This document shows, piece by piece, positions 21,148-32,635 of a stretch of 64,000 nucleotides of DNA (position 1 is the stretch's first letter; every line of letters starts with the position of its first letter). A model generated the notes under the pieces. That model was not told where the DNA came from and did not search any database. It saw only the letters and a program-made list of their open reading frames with translations. The position numbers and the translations under genes are program-made. Source of the stretch: Synaphobranchus kaupii (taxonomy: Eukaryota > Chordata > Actinopteri > Anguilliformes > Synaphobranchidae); the NCBI GenBank assembly GCA_029718625.1, contig CM056383.1:69776919-69840918 (forward strand), given 5' to 3'.

Positions 21148-24100
21148 AGAGCCCTGCCCAGGTGAGGTTTACCTGTGTAAAGGAATCGACGGTGGACACG
21201 GTGGCATTGGATGCGGGTGTCTGCTGGGCCAGCTGGTCCAGAGTCTCTATGGACACGCCCACCTGCGCCACTGAGGCGCCCTGAGGCACCATCATCCCAA
21301 ACGGGTGCTCCCCACCAACACCTGCCCAACAGCAAAACCAGCCAATCACCATTCAACTCACACTGCCCAACAGCAAAACCAGCCAATCACCATTCAACTC
21401 ACACTGCCCAACAGCAAAACCAGCCAATCACCATTCAACTCACACTCATCACCCACCAATCATCATCAACTCAGACTCATCACCCACCAATCACCATCAA
21501 CTCACACTCATCACCCACCAATCACCATAAACTCACACTCATCACCCACCAATCACCATCATCTAATACTCATCACCCACCAACACCATCAACTCACTCA
21601 TCACCCACCAATCACCATCAACTCACTCATCACCCCACCAATCACCATCAACTCACACTCATCACCCACCAATCACCATCATCTAATACTCATCACCCAC
21701 CAATCACCATCAACTCACACTCATCACCCACCAATCACCATAAACTCACACTCATCACCCACCAATCACCATCATCTAATACTCATCACCCACCAACACC
21801 ATCAACTCACTCATCACCCCACCAATCACCATCAACTCACTCATCACCCCACCAATCACCATCAACTCACACTCATCACCCACCAATCACCATCAACTCA
21901 CTCATCACCCCACCAATCACCATCAACTCACACTCATCACCCACCAATCACCATTCAACTCACACTCATCACCCACCAATCACCATTCAACTCACTCATC
22001 ACCCACCAATCACCATTAACTCACACTCATCACCCACCAATCACCATTCAACTCACACTCATCACCCACCAATCACCATTCAACTCACACTCATCACCCA
22101 CTAATCACCATCAACTCACACTCATCACCCACCAATCACCATTCAACTCACACTCATCACCCACCAATCACCATTCAACTCACACATCACCCACCAATCA
22201 CCATTAAACTCACACTCATCACCCACCAATCACCATTAACTCACACTCATCACCCACCAATCATCATTCACCTCACACCAACAAACCCAGCGGTGAACAT
22301 TAACTGCAGTCCTAGAGGGCCAGTGTGCACACTTTACCAAAAATTTCAGATCTATTTAATTAATTGGGGGGGGGGGGGGTGTGGGTCTATGTGATTCACT
22401 TCATAGGGTGGCTATGTCTCAGCCCATAAAAACCCCCGATGCTGCAGGGGGTTCGATTCCCCGCCAGGGAACTCTCTGTACGGTGATTCCGTCTCTATTG
22501 GTAACCTCTGCTGCTTTCCTCCAATTTGAATAACCTGAGAATCCATAAGAAGGGTGGACTGTCTGCTGTTCTTAAGAAAAAAACTTTATTGGGCCAATTC
22601 AATAATTAAAGCCAGAGACTGGCATGAAATTACAAATCAATTAAACCCTCAATGTGCACCCTTGCCACAAGCCAATAACCACTTTCTTGACGCCATTAAA
22701 TACTAATTTACATACTTTGAGTATACCACCACAAACACTCGGGTCGTGTCTGAATCAGCACTATTGAGTAGCCTTGGTGAGTAGTTGAGTAAGTCATTGA
22801 GTAAGCGAAAGTTTTCAAATTGCAGTATACTTGAAACACCCGGATGACACACTTACTTCTGGGGTTTCGCTGAGTAAATTCGGGATCGGGAGCACGCTTT
22901 TCAAGTAGTACACAAAGATTTTGGTCGCAAAAATATTATGTGAAGCTTCGTTTAAAAGAAGTGAGGCGCAGTTTTGCCGACATTTTCCTTCAAATACAAC
23001 AAAAACAGCACGTGACATGTCAGCGCAAGAGTGGGACGCAGGGTTGCCAGATCTTGTAAGACTTTCCAGCTAAATGGCGACTCAAAACTAGCCCAAAATA
23101 TATTTTTAACCGAAACCAACGTATTTGATAAGTGCGTGCTTTGCGACTTTTCATTTTTACCCGTGACTGTACTTTGAAAGTATCCCGAATTAGCTGTAAA
23201 ACCGCGGACATGGCAACACTGGTGGGACGTCTTATGACCTGCTTACGACACTTCCACAGTAGGCTACGGTTGGAAAATAGTATGGCGGATATTTTTTGCA
23301 GACTGGTAAACTGTGCACATTAAACAGCACACTTGTACCGGTGCACTGTACGCAGGAGACAGGGCGCAGTAGATAGGGCTCTGATTTGGACACAGTGCAT
23401 TGTACGCAGGAGACAGGGCGCAGTAGATAGGGCTCTGATTCGGACACAGTGCACTGTATGCAGGAGACAGGGCGCAGTAGATAGGGCTCTAATTTGGACA
23501 CAGTGCATTGTACGCAGGAGACAGGGCGCAGTAGATAGGGCTCTGATTCGGACACAGTGCACTGTATGCAGGAGACAGGGCGCAGTAGATAGGGCTCTGA
23601 TTCGGACACAGTGCACTGTATGCAGGAGACAGGGCGCAGTAGATAGGGCTCTGATTCGGACACAGTGCACTGTATGCAGGAGACAGGGCACAGTAGATAG
23701 GGCTCTGATTCAGACACAGTGCACTGTATGCAGGAGACAGGGCGCAGTAGATAGGGCTCTGATTCGGACACAGTGCACTGTATGCAGGAGACAGGGCACA
23801 GTAGATAGGGCTCTGATTCAGACACAGTGCACTGTATGCAGGAGACAGGGCACAGTAGATAGGGCTCTGATTCGGACACAGTGTACTGTATGCAGGCGAC
23901 AGGGCGCAGTAGATAGGGCTCTGATTCGGACACAGTGTACTGTATGCAGGAGACAGGGGGCAGTAGATAGGGCTCTGATTCGGACACAGTGTACTGTATG
24001 CAGGAGACAGGGTGCAGCAGATAGGGCTCTGATTCGGACACAGTGTACTGTATGCAGGAGACAGGGTGCAGTAGATAGGGCTCTGATTCGGACACACTGT

Positions 24101-24976
24101 ACTGTATGCAGGAGACAGGGGGCAGTAGATAGGGCTCTGATTCGGACACAGTGTACTGTATGCAGGAGACAGGGTACAGCAGATAGGGCTCTGATTCGGA
24201 CACAGTGTACTGTACGCAGGAGACAGGGCGCAGTAGATAGGGCTCTGATTCGGACACAGCCTCTCAGGTTACCGTGCTCAGTGCTGCTCCCCCTATGCAC
24301 TCTCACCAGCTTTCAGGCCCGAGATCTTGAAGATCGCGCTGGGCTTCTCGTTGGTGATGAACCCCAGCAGCTGCCATACCTGTCCCGCGGTGGGGTCTGG
24401 GAAGGAAAAGTAAACAGCGCCGCCCATGCCGGCGGGGAACGGCACGGTGCCGAGCATGAAGACCACCACGTGGTTCACGTTCTCATAGTCGGGCAGGTTG
24501 AAGACAAACTTGTCGCTGGCCACCTGCTGCGCGTCTGTCTGCACCTGAAACAATCAGCGAGGGTCACGATGCTTGCCCCGGAGGAAGTGGTTCGTTCGCA
24601 GGGCTAATACGATCTATATGTCTGGCTAAGTTAATGTTGTAAACTTTTATGAATACATAGTTGTACTAAACGCATGTAATGTTTGGCTAATACTGCTCTG
24701 GATGGGGGGAACCCGTGCTTACATTGAAATATGTCTATCTATAATTATACAGTGAATGCCAGAACAACAGTAACTTACGCAGCCTGAAAACGACCGTTAC
24801 CGTCTCCTAGTCTGGTTCTAACATAACGTGACACTGCTCACAATATAGACTGGTGGTAATGGTAGCCTATCGTCTATTATACAATTAATACCTTGCTAAC
24901 GTTTCAATCGAGCAAATCAAACTCAAGAGTATTTAAGTTAACTCACCAATCTTCCAGCAACTAGACAACCGAACAT
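20267..24976 (-). CDS. hikeshi: Hikeshi, HSP70 nuclear import factor (OPI10 family)
   Basis: Five minus-strand exons: 24976-24947, 24544-24307, 21321-21173, 20550-20432 and 20321-20267. They total 591 bp and 196 residues; human Hikeshi has 197. Exon 1 encodes '[10 protein letters not shown]'. Exon 2 carries '[20 protein letters not shown]' and '[20 protein letters not shown]'. Exon 3 reads '[18 protein letters not shown]' and 'STVDSFTQ'. Exon 4 contains '[19 protein letters not shown]' and ends in a TGG split across the intron. Exon 5 gives '[17 protein letters not shown]'. All borders are GT-AG. The protein binds FG-nucleoporins and carries HSP70 into the nucleus under heat stress. Nothing suggests inactivation. 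Introns 2 and 3 are mostly minisatellite; the exon 3 acceptor lies inside an array. Confidence 0.95.
20604..21000. repeat. 40-bp minisatellite, hikeshi intron 3
   Basis: Copies of a unit with 'CTGCCTAACAACAAAACCAA' and 'CCAATCACCATCAATTCACA', changing toward 'CATCACCCACCAATC' at the right. The left edge (20612-20631, 'GCTCCCCACCAACACCTGCC') equals the first 14 bp of hikeshi exon 3 plus its acceptor, so this is a displaced copy of the exon 3 boundary and its upstream array. Confidence 0.92.
21118..21145. repeat. Poly-G tract close to the hikeshi exon 3 donor
   Basis: About 27 consecutive G on the plus strand, which is poly-C on the sense strand of hikeshi, starting about 28 bp past the exon 3 donor. 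A shorter G run lies at about 22366-22378, at the matching place in the paralogous segment. Confidence 0.9.
21322..22270. repeat. Minisatellite arrays abutting the hikeshi exon 3 acceptor
   Basis: Three 41-bp units ('CCCAACAGCAAAACCAGCCA') are followed by about 27 copies of a 31-bp unit ('CTCATCACCCACCAATCACC' plus 'ATCAACTCACA'). The first units include the sense-strand acceptor TGTTGGGCAG, so the exon 3 splice site lies at the edge of the array. Confidence 0.95.
22405..22475 (+). mobile_element. Possible tRNA-derived SINE remnant
   Basis: A B-box-like 'GGGGGTTCGATTCCCCGCC' is preceded by 'GGTGGCTATGTCTCAG', which could be a degraded A box. No intact tRNA cloverleaf or SINE tail is evident. 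Confidence 0.35.
23335..24262. repeat. 54-bp minisatellite, hikeshi intron 2
   Basis: About 17 copies of a 54-bp unit with 'TGTATGCAGGAGACAGGGCG' and 'CAGTAGATAGGGCTCTGATT'. It ends about 45 bp from the exon 2 donor (exon end 24307). The unit is 18 codons long, so frames of 340-424 codons are open; none has other coding signs. Confidence 0.95.
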
Positions 24977-26940
24977 TTCTAAATTATCCTTTTTTGTAAA
25001 TGACAGAAGTGCACTCAATGCTAATATGTCGGCATTTCACAGTTAGTCTTGTTCTTAATCCTTGCCCTGTTATTCCGTTTAGATACTATCATTGTTTAAG
25101 TATTCCCATATTCCTCTCTTGTAACCAAACGAACAGTTCGAAGAAACTTCCAGAGAACCATCAACATTACAGTGTGAAGCAAACTCATTTTTAGAGTCTA
25201 ACTTCCTGTGTAACCCATGAGCAACACTTTCAAAATAAAAGTACATGAATTTTCTAATATATTTACACTCTGTAATGCCACAAGAAAATGGTTCTGAATT
25301 TTTGCAGTAGACCATGTTGTTTCACCGAGTAGTTATATTTTTATTATACTTGTAGCCTACATTAATTCAGTAGAAATGTTCTTAAAAATTGTGTGATACA
25401 TTGAATTATTTTCACAACCAATTTTTTTTGCACTTCTTACATCCAAAATGGAATATACCTATATATACTCATATATTTTAAGAATACATGACAATCTCCA
25501 TAAATACAGTTGTGACTTATTACATTTTTAAGTATTACTATGTATTCATATTTTGCTGACAACTATTTTCATGTGCCTATTCCCATTCTTTCAGCACTTA
25601 ATTCACACTATTACAAAATTGGTGGTGATTGTGTTATTTTATGGATAATGAAATGCATATTGAATACGTATTTATTTCAATACTTTATTTTACAGATGCA
25701 TGTATTTTCACATTAATAATGGAGTTTTTTAAGGTATACTTACACACGCCGCAAAAAGAGGGCTTTTACTTTGACGCGTTTTATAAAGCAATTGTCAGGC
25801 TTCCGGTCTTTAGATTTGCGTATACTCACTCGCTTGCTTCATTAACGAAGGGGTAGGTTTTCTTGGCACCGGAAACAAAACAATTGAATTATTTAGTTAT
25901 TTCTCCGTCCTGTTGACAGGTTCATATTATATTATCTGAACAAAAAGCGATTTCGGCATGGAAGGCTACTCCAATGTAGAAACCATATACTCCCTATACA
26001 TCTGTAGGCTATACAGACAGCACTTCTTGTGTTGGTGTTTTTAAAACAGATTTATAGAGTTCATATTTTGTGTATGTGAGTAACGTGGCTTTTACATTGA
26101 AAATGTATATATTCGCATATTAAGTTTATTCACCTTTTTTAGTTCCGTGAATAAAACTGAAATACGCAAAGCTTTAAAAGGGTGACCCACATTATGTGCC
26201 GGTAGATGGCAGTAAAGTGTTTCTTGTGTTTAGACGGCACCAGAAACTGTGAGTAGGTTATATGCATTCGGGGCATACAATGAACGACCTTTCTAACTAA
26301 CATTTTTCAAAAGCCAAATACTAATTCAGCATATAAATACATTATACGAATCAAAGTAGTTTCGTGGAGTTTTATTTTTAACATTTTCTTCATTTGAGCT
26401 CCATATGTACTGGAGTCATGGGTGGGATCGCATTTGAGGTTCTTGAACCAGCCCCACATCCCCACCCCGTTTAGACATCATCAACAAAGGGAATACTAAG
26501 TGAAAAGATAAAGGTGGAGGAAAAAGCGGATATGGGAGGGTGGAGGTACATGGCTATTCATTCACCTGCAGAGGAAACCAGTTTGACAGGGCGTGGTAGC
26601 AGCCTCAGGGATTTTCTGTAAATTTATATTTTAGAATAGAAATCTATTTTAGAATGTCTCAGCGTGTCCTTGGTATGACCGCTTGCGGCAGGTGAGGGGT
26701 CTCCCAGGTAAGAGACTCTTTGCAGAACAAGCCCTGCTTGCCCTGCCAGGAGTTAATCCTCTCTCTGAATTCTAGCCAGACAGTTGCCTTCCTTTCTTAC
26801 TGGAAAAGCTACCTTTGTTCCCAACACCCTGTTTCCCACGCCCATAAGGGAAATAAGGGAATGCTTCTGGAATGACTATGCAACAAAACATAACATTATG
26901 CAATGGCACTGAAACACACTTTTATCTGGTTGAGTGTTCT
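24977..26940. other. hikeshi upstream region
   Basis: Contains the hikeshi 5' UTR and presumably its promoter. It is AT-rich with no CpG-rich stretch noted and no recognisable exon or mobile element. Open frames are short and unremarkable. Confidence 0.45.
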
Positions 26941-26944
<4 letters not shown>

Positions 26945-26979
<35 letters not shown>

Positions 26980-27165
26980 ATGTCTGTGTGTAGGTCTATG
27001 AGTGTGTGTGTGTGTGTGTGTGAGTGTGAGAGACAGAGAGAGGGAGATCATCTCACAGGCCCAAGTTTCAGAGGCATAAGTTCTGAGTTATGAGCAGAAA
27101 CTTGAACACAAAAGACCCTACATGGGCTGAAGGAAGGAATTTTATATTGCATTCATATCAAACAC

Positions 27166-27200
<35 letters not shown>

Positions 27201-27330
27201 CGCGTGTGCATGTGTGTTCGTGCACGTGTGCGTGTGTGTCCATACGATTGTGTGATTGTGTGGGTGCGCATTTGTGTGTGCGTGCACATGCGTGTGTTTG
27301 TGTGCGTGCATGTGTGTGTGAGCGTGTGTA
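26945..27330. repeat. TG microsatellite tracts
   Basis: Two (TG)n tracts, about 26945-27025 and 27165-27330, the second with interspersed CG steps (GTGCGCGCGTGCGCGTG). They flank a 120-bp dispersed repeat. Confidence 0.92.
27047..27166. repeat. Dispersed repeat, copy 1
   Basis: About 120 bp shared with 27950-28071, including 'GAGTTATGAGCAG' and 'GCTGAAGGAAGGAATTTTAT'. Both copies lie next to simple repeats (TG here, CT at the other copy). Origin not recognised. Confidence 0.75.
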
Positions 27331-27847
27331 CCTGCAGAGCCCAGAGTAAATATCCATAAAGGGTATGGGTATAAATAATAGGGTCCAATAAATAAGCCCC
27401 TATGGAATGTGTGAGAAGAAATGACTCAGTGTTGGAGGAAGTGGAGGTTTCCCCTTTGTGACATCATCACTGCCCTCATGTCTCTGACCTCCTGTGAAGC
27501 TGTCCAACAAACCCCTCCATGTTGTGAAACTGAAATCTTACGCAGAATATGGTTAGGTAGTAGCCTACAGCACACCCTACAGGTAGCGTAGGTAGGGTAC
27601 AATGTGGAGTACAGGGTGTAGTGCAGCTTTGATTCAGGGGTGATATTAGGAGAGTACAGAGAGGTGAGTACCATGGAGTAAAGCTGGAGTATGTTGTATT
27701 GGGTATATTGTGTACACTAAGGGTTCAGTACAGAGTGGCGTATGGATAGAGTAAGATGGAGTATGATTTATATGAAGCTCATCGAGTTGCCTTAACATTT
27801 ACCTTATTACCATTTCTAACGGCTGTGGACTGGAGTGAAGAATCAAC

Positions 27848-27864
27848 CCCTCTCTCTCTGTCTG

Positions 27865-27897
<33 letters not shown>

Positions 27898-27898
27898 T
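27848..27898. repeat. CT microsatellite
   Basis: A TCTC-rich tract of about 50 bp just upstream of the second dispersed-repeat copy. Confidence 0.85.
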
Positions 27899-27949
27899 GT
27901 TTCATTGTAGCTTCAGCTCCATGTATGGTGTTTAATTTGGAGTGGGTTA

Positions 27950-28071
27950 GTCATCTCACAGGCCTCCAGTTCCGGAGGTGTGAGTTCTGAGTTATGAGCA
28001 GGAACTTGAACACAAAAGAACCTACATTGGCTGAAGGAAGGAATTTTATGTTGAATTCACACCAAACACAC
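27950..28071. repeat. Dispersed repeat, copy 2
   Basis: Direct-orientation partner of 27047-27166, roughly 90 percent similar by eye, ending in 'CACACCAAACACAC'. Confidence 0.75.
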
Positions 28072-28263
28072 ATTTACTCCACACAGCGTACATATATCTG
28101 ATATATCTTTCTTTACGAAAACATGAAACGCTACTATTATTAGTAATACAATAACACAGTACAAATCTTCACAAATATGTAGTTCAGTATCCGAGCATAT
28201 CTATATTATGACACAAAAACGCATACTCATAGACACATATACTGATTCTGAATGCTGCATATA

Positions 28264-29925
28264 AACTCCTCAAAAAAAGTTCAGAAACCTTATTTCGGTC
28301 GATTATTCCTCCCCTTTAATAATACCAATTGGTATTGTATTTTATATCGTTGGAAAGCCTGATTAGTCACCTTTACAATGAGGTACAACTTGTAAGGATC
28401 ATGCATTCGTGGAATGAGCAACACAGCTAACCGTGTGGGTAGCGGCCCAAAAAAATGTGCCAAAATCCCCTGCAATATTCTTCTGTTGGTATTCACTCTC
28501 GTTTTGAGTTGCTTGGTGGATTGGATGATTGCACTCTCCCACAGTAATAAGGAAAAAACAACACATATTGGCCATTTTTACATTTTATTCATTTTACACT
28601 GTCAGGGACCTCAGTAGCGTGTGGAAGATCCATACGCAGTCACAACAGCTTGGCACTGAACCATTCCTCAACCAGGATTTGCCGCAAGTCAGCCAACATG
28701 GTTTCGTTGGTCACTCTGGCACGTACAGCACGCCCAAGCTGATCCCACAGGTGTTCAATTGGGTTGAGGTCTGGACTCACGGCAGGCCATTCCATCCTCT
28801 CCACTCCCAAATTTTGGAGGTACTCTGTGATGATCCTGGCTCTGTGGGGGCGAGCGTTGTCATCCTGGAGGATGGAGTTAGGTCCCAGATTCTGGAGATA
28901 TGGGATCGCCACTGGCTCCAGAATCTCATTCCGATATCTCACTGCATTGAGATTGCCTTCAATGATGACAAGTTCTGTTTTGCCTGTGAGAGAGATACCG
29001 CCCCACACCATGACACTGCCCCCATTGAAAGGTGTCACGCGATCTGTGCAGCAATCTGCATAGCGTTCTCCACGCCGTCTCCATACTTTGATTCTGCCAT
29101 CCAGCTTCCGCAGACAGAACCTTGATTCATCACTGAACATGACGTTGCCCCACATTCTTAGGTTCCACTGTCGGTGCTGTCGACACCAGCGCAAACGGGC
29201 CTGACGGTGAAGGGCAGTCATTGCAGGCTTCCTGGCAGCCTTATAAGCACGAAGACCGGCCATGTGCAGTCTCTTCCTCACCGTCTGATCAGAGATCTGT
29301 CTGTGGTACCGTTGTGCAAATCTTGCCTGTAAATCTCTGGAAGAAAGCCTACAGTTCCTCAGTGAAGCAAGGGTGAGGAACCGGTCTTCTTGGGGTGTTG
29401 TCTTCCTGGGACGGCCACTTTGTGGTCTGTCTTTGACTTCACCAGTCTCACGGAACTTGGTCCTAAGTTTGGAAATGGTACCAGGGCTGACACCAAATAA
29501 TGCTGCCACTCTGCGTACCGGAACACCAGCTTCCACTTGCCCTATTGCACGGGCCTTATCCTGAAGGGACAAACGTGGCATGTTTATGCTTGGAGCACAC
29601 ACAAACTCAACAAAGTTGCAGGACCCATGCACACAAGTGCTGTCAATTAGGTGCCAATCAAGTGAAGCCAGCACTTGAAGCTCAAAACGAGAGTGAATAC
29701 CAACAGAAGAATATTGCAGGGGATTTTGGCACATTTTCTTGGGCCGCTACCCACACGGTTAGCTGTGTTGCTCATTCCACGAATGCATGATCCTTACAAG
29801 TTGTACCTCGTTGTAAAGGTGACTAATCAGGCTTTCCAACAATATAAAATACAATACCAATTGGTATTATTAAAGGGGAGGAATAATCGACCGAAATAAT
29901 GTTTCCGAACTTTTTTTGAGGAGTT
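28264..29925 (-). mobile_element. Tc1-like DNA transposon with 245-bp inverted repeats
   Basis: The element is 1662 bp and flanked by TA at 28262-28263 and 29926-29927. The terminal inverted repeats, 28264-28508 and 29681-29925, have equal length and differ at about five positions by eye, which suggests recent insertion. The interior is one minus-strand transposase gene. Long inverted repeats of this kind are known among fish Tc1/mariner elements. Confidence 0.92.
28640..29581 (-). CDS. Tc1/mariner transposase with altered C-terminus
   Basis: A 313-residue frame starting 'MPRLSLQDKARAIGQVEAG'. The N-terminal half has paired helix-turn-helix DNA-binding regions ('RRVAALFGVSPGTISKLRTK' is the first) and a 'SGRPRKTT' linker. 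The catalytic DD34E triad fits 'MFSDESRF', 'QDDNARPHRA' and 'DLNPIEHLWD'. The frame ends 'EEWFSAKLL', shorter than typical fish Tc1 proteins of about 340 residues. Just past the stop another frame reads 'CQAVVTAYGSSTRY', the usual Tc1 C-terminus, so a small deletion with frameshift probably removed some residues after EEW. An ATG at 29734 is in frame, but the N-terminal match starts at 29581. Activity is uncertain. Confidence 0.9.
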   Translation of the reverse strand: MPRLSLQDKARAIGQVEAGVPVRRVAALFGVSPGTISKLRTKFRETGEVKDRPQSGRPRKTTPQEDRFLTLASLRNCRLSSRDLQARFAQRYHRQISDQTVRKRLHMAGLRAYKAARKPAMTALHRQARLRWCRQHRQWNLRMWGNVMFSDESRFCLRKLDGRIKVWRRRGERYADCCTDRVTPFNGGSVMVWGGISLTGKTELVIIEGNLNAVRYRNEILEPVAIPYLQNLGPNSILQDDNARPHRARIITEYLQNLGVERMEWPAVSPDLNPIEHLWDQLGRAVRARVTNETMLADLRQILVEEWFSAKLL

Positions 29926-29948
29926 TATTTATTTGACGTTAAATTTCA

Positions 29949-30471
29949 GGCCAGCAGCCATACCACCATGCACTCTGCTCCTGCTGAATTGCTGAAGGTG
30001 TGGGCTTGGTTAGTACTTGGGAGACCTCCTGGAAAAACTAAGTTGCTGCTGGAAGTGGTGTTGGTGGGCCAGTAGGGGCTATCTTCCCTCTGGTTAAATA
30101 AATCCCAATGGGACACTGTGCTGTAGGAGATGCTGTCTTTCTGATGAGACGTTAAACCAAGGTCCTGACTCACTGTGGTCATTAAAGATCCCATGACACT
30201 TATCGTAAAGAGTAGGGGTTTCCCCGGTGTCCTGGCTAAATTCCCAACTTGGCTCTTTCAATCTGCCACCTAATCATCCCCCGGTTTAATTGGCTAAAAT
30301 CATTCTCTCCCTCTTCACCTCAGCTGATGTGTGAGCATTCTGGCACAAAATGGCTGCCGTTGCATCACCCACACATTGGTGGCGGTACAGGCGAGCTTCC
30401 CCCTCATCATTGCAAAGCGCTTTGAGTCACCGGTTGGTGAGAAAGGTGCTATATAAATGCAAGGCATTATT
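29949..30471 (+). mobile_element. 5S rRNA-derived SINE (SINE3-type)
   Basis: The head reads 'GCAGCCATACCACC' then 'GGCTTGGTTAGTACTTGGGA' and 'GACCTCCTGG', matching the internal promoter half of 5S rRNA but with diverged spacing, so it is not a functional 5S gene. The tail 'AAGCGCTTTGAGT' to 'GTGCTATATAAATGCAAGG' resembles the 3' end of L2/CR1-type LINEs, as expected for a SINE mobilised by such a partner. It lies directly beside the Tc1 element. Confidence 0.85.
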
Positions 30472-32635
30472 AAATTAAAAATTACAATTTAAAATTAAGT
30501 CACTGGAGAACAATTTGAAATGACAGAATCGACACAAACAAAATCTGTATTGTACAAAAGCGAGGTGTATGCACTATGTTATTAAAAAGTAAGGAAAGAA
30601 TACATCTACAATGTGGATCAATATTACCCACATGTTGCCGTTGTGTATGTGAGTGCGTGCATGCATGCGTGTGTGTGTATGCACACAAATGCAGATATGA
30701 AACCTTTACATGCAAATAACAGTTTCAGTGCATGTTTATATGTTAATAATTTTTTATTGAAAGAACAGAAAACAACATAACTGTAAAAGCACTGTAAAAA
30801 TCTTATCATTTTAAAGGTTTAATCCCCGATTTAAAAATTGCAGTACACCAAAAAAATAAGCATTAATTACAATGATAAATATGATATGAATGTGCAATTG
30901 CTTGTTTTATCACATTGTGATATTATAGATTACAGCAAACAAATAAGATTGGTAAAGCACACTTTAATTGCTTACAGTATGTCATGAACTCTCTCATGAA
31001 TGTCTCATAAACACAGAAAAGTCCTGCTTGGTTTCGATGGGGTGTCTGTGGGTTGGGTACAGGGGAAGCAAAGAGAAACCCACGGTGAACTCAGGCATGA
31101 CAGTCTCAGTCACGGTCTCTCAAACAAACTCATGCTATACTCATTTTAGAGACTGGATCAAAAACCTCTTAATTGGGCTGGTCTTAGAAGCAGACTGCTT
31201 GGGTTTATCTGCGTATTCATACCAACATTGACATGGCAGAGTAAAATCATAGGAACTGGAGAGGGTGGGAGGGGCCAGGCGCTGAAGCCAGGAAGTAATG
31301 GCAAAGAGTGCAAAAGAGCTTGCTGCTCATTGGATGAGGTGATTTAATGACCAAATAAAAACCTCATTAGTCAATTTTTTATGATTATAAATTTCATTAT
31401 GTGTAGCAGTTTGTGAAACAATGTTTTTTTTCCCCAAAGGTTTTTGCAAAATATATTTTTTTTAATTCAAAGCATTTTCACAATCTGCTTTTCATATGAA
31501 ACGTAACGATCGTTAATCGAGTTTAGAAATGCCATCGGGGAAGTTTTCACCTTCAAAGGTCCAATATTCCCCAAAATATTCCCATCCACTTTCATGGGAG
31601 CTCCAATATTGTGCAGTACAGTTTACTTCTGGTGCTTCACGGTTTAGGTCAGCCGAGGGCTTTCGAGTGCTTTCCTGGCTCGTTAAATATACGTGTGAGT
31701 AATATTTAGGAAAGCAGAAGTGGGGCTTGCAGGGCTTTCCTTTCTTTGTTTTAAAAAAGCCTGCTGCTCTCGGTCTGTGTTTCACAATCAGTTTCTCCAG
31801 AGAGAGTAGCAGCAGTGTGAGAATCCCAGGGTTGCACAAGAGAAGGCCGGTCCTGCAGCACTCACCTGGGGTTCTCAGATACGGAAGACGCGTGTCATTC
31901 TCACTGACACACGGGACACCTGTCATTCTCAAACACACACAGGACTAGAGCTGCACCCATCCCACCCTCAATTTCATCCCCTCTCTCTACCCTCCCTCCA
32001 CCCCTCCACTTTACCCCTCCTCCTCTCCCATCTCTCTCCCTCGACCCACTCCTTCCATCCTCCCTCACTCACAAACACAGTCATGGTTTTGCTAGTTGCA
32101 CTGTTTAGATCAGTCCGTGGTTGCAGTGCAGAAAATGTCGAAAATGGCGGCAAAATGTTTAGCCGCGAGATGAGCGCTTTGGAGAGATTATTTTAAAAAA
32201 TGAAAAATAAAATAAAAAATGAAAAACATAAAAAAATGTTCTTTTATATGTTTTTTTAATGATCAACTAATCGGCATGGGAAAAATTGAATCGATTATTT
32301 TTTATAATCGATTAGTTCGATTAACTGTTGCAGCCCTACATGGGACGTCTGTCATTCTCACTGAAACAAGGGACCCGTCTGTCATTCTCACTGAGACACG
32401 GGACGCCTGTCATTCTCACTGACAAACGGGCAGAGGAAGATACACAAAATATAACCAAGGGAATCCACAGCTGAAGAACAACATCCCTAACCCTATGACC
32501 CTATAAGCCTAACCCATCCTGGCCCTTTCTGGTTTTGAGCTGAGAAAGGTTCTGGATGTATTGGGTCTTTTTAAGGATATGATTTTGTGTCAGTGTGCAG
32601 GATCGAACCAGAGGATAGTCTCGTCCTTTAATGTA
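30472..32635. other. Intergenic region with short repeats
   Basis: No exon is recognised. A 141-codon minus-strand frame (31513-31938) resembles nothing I know. Copies of a unit like 'CCTGTCATTCTCACTGA' occur at about 31885-31945 and 32340-32430 and are split by the hAT-like insertion between them. Confidence 0.45.
31946..32338. mobile_element. Probable hAT-like MITE interrupting a minisatellite
   Basis: The ends 'TAGAGCTGCA' and 'TTGCAGCCCTA' are imperfect inverted repeats. The flanks 'CACAGGAC' and 'CATGGGAC' match at 6 of 8 positions. The right arm has the 'ATCGATTA' motif common in this MITE type. Confidence 0.5.

Noticed and set aside
21211..24607. Long frames of 297-424 codons (Ser/Thr/His/Pro-rich and Arg/Cys-rich)
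   Set aside because: They come from the 31-bp and 54-bp arrays in hikeshi introns; the hikeshi exons explain the conserved parts on the minus strand.
29582..29734. Longer transposase start at 29734
   Set aside because: The extra 51 residues overlap the terminal inverted repeat and do not look like transposase; 'MPRLSL' at 29581 fits the family start.
29949..30040. Possible 5S rRNA gene
   Set aside because: Only part of the 5S sequence is kept, with altered spacing, and it is fused to a LINE-like tail, so it is a SINE.
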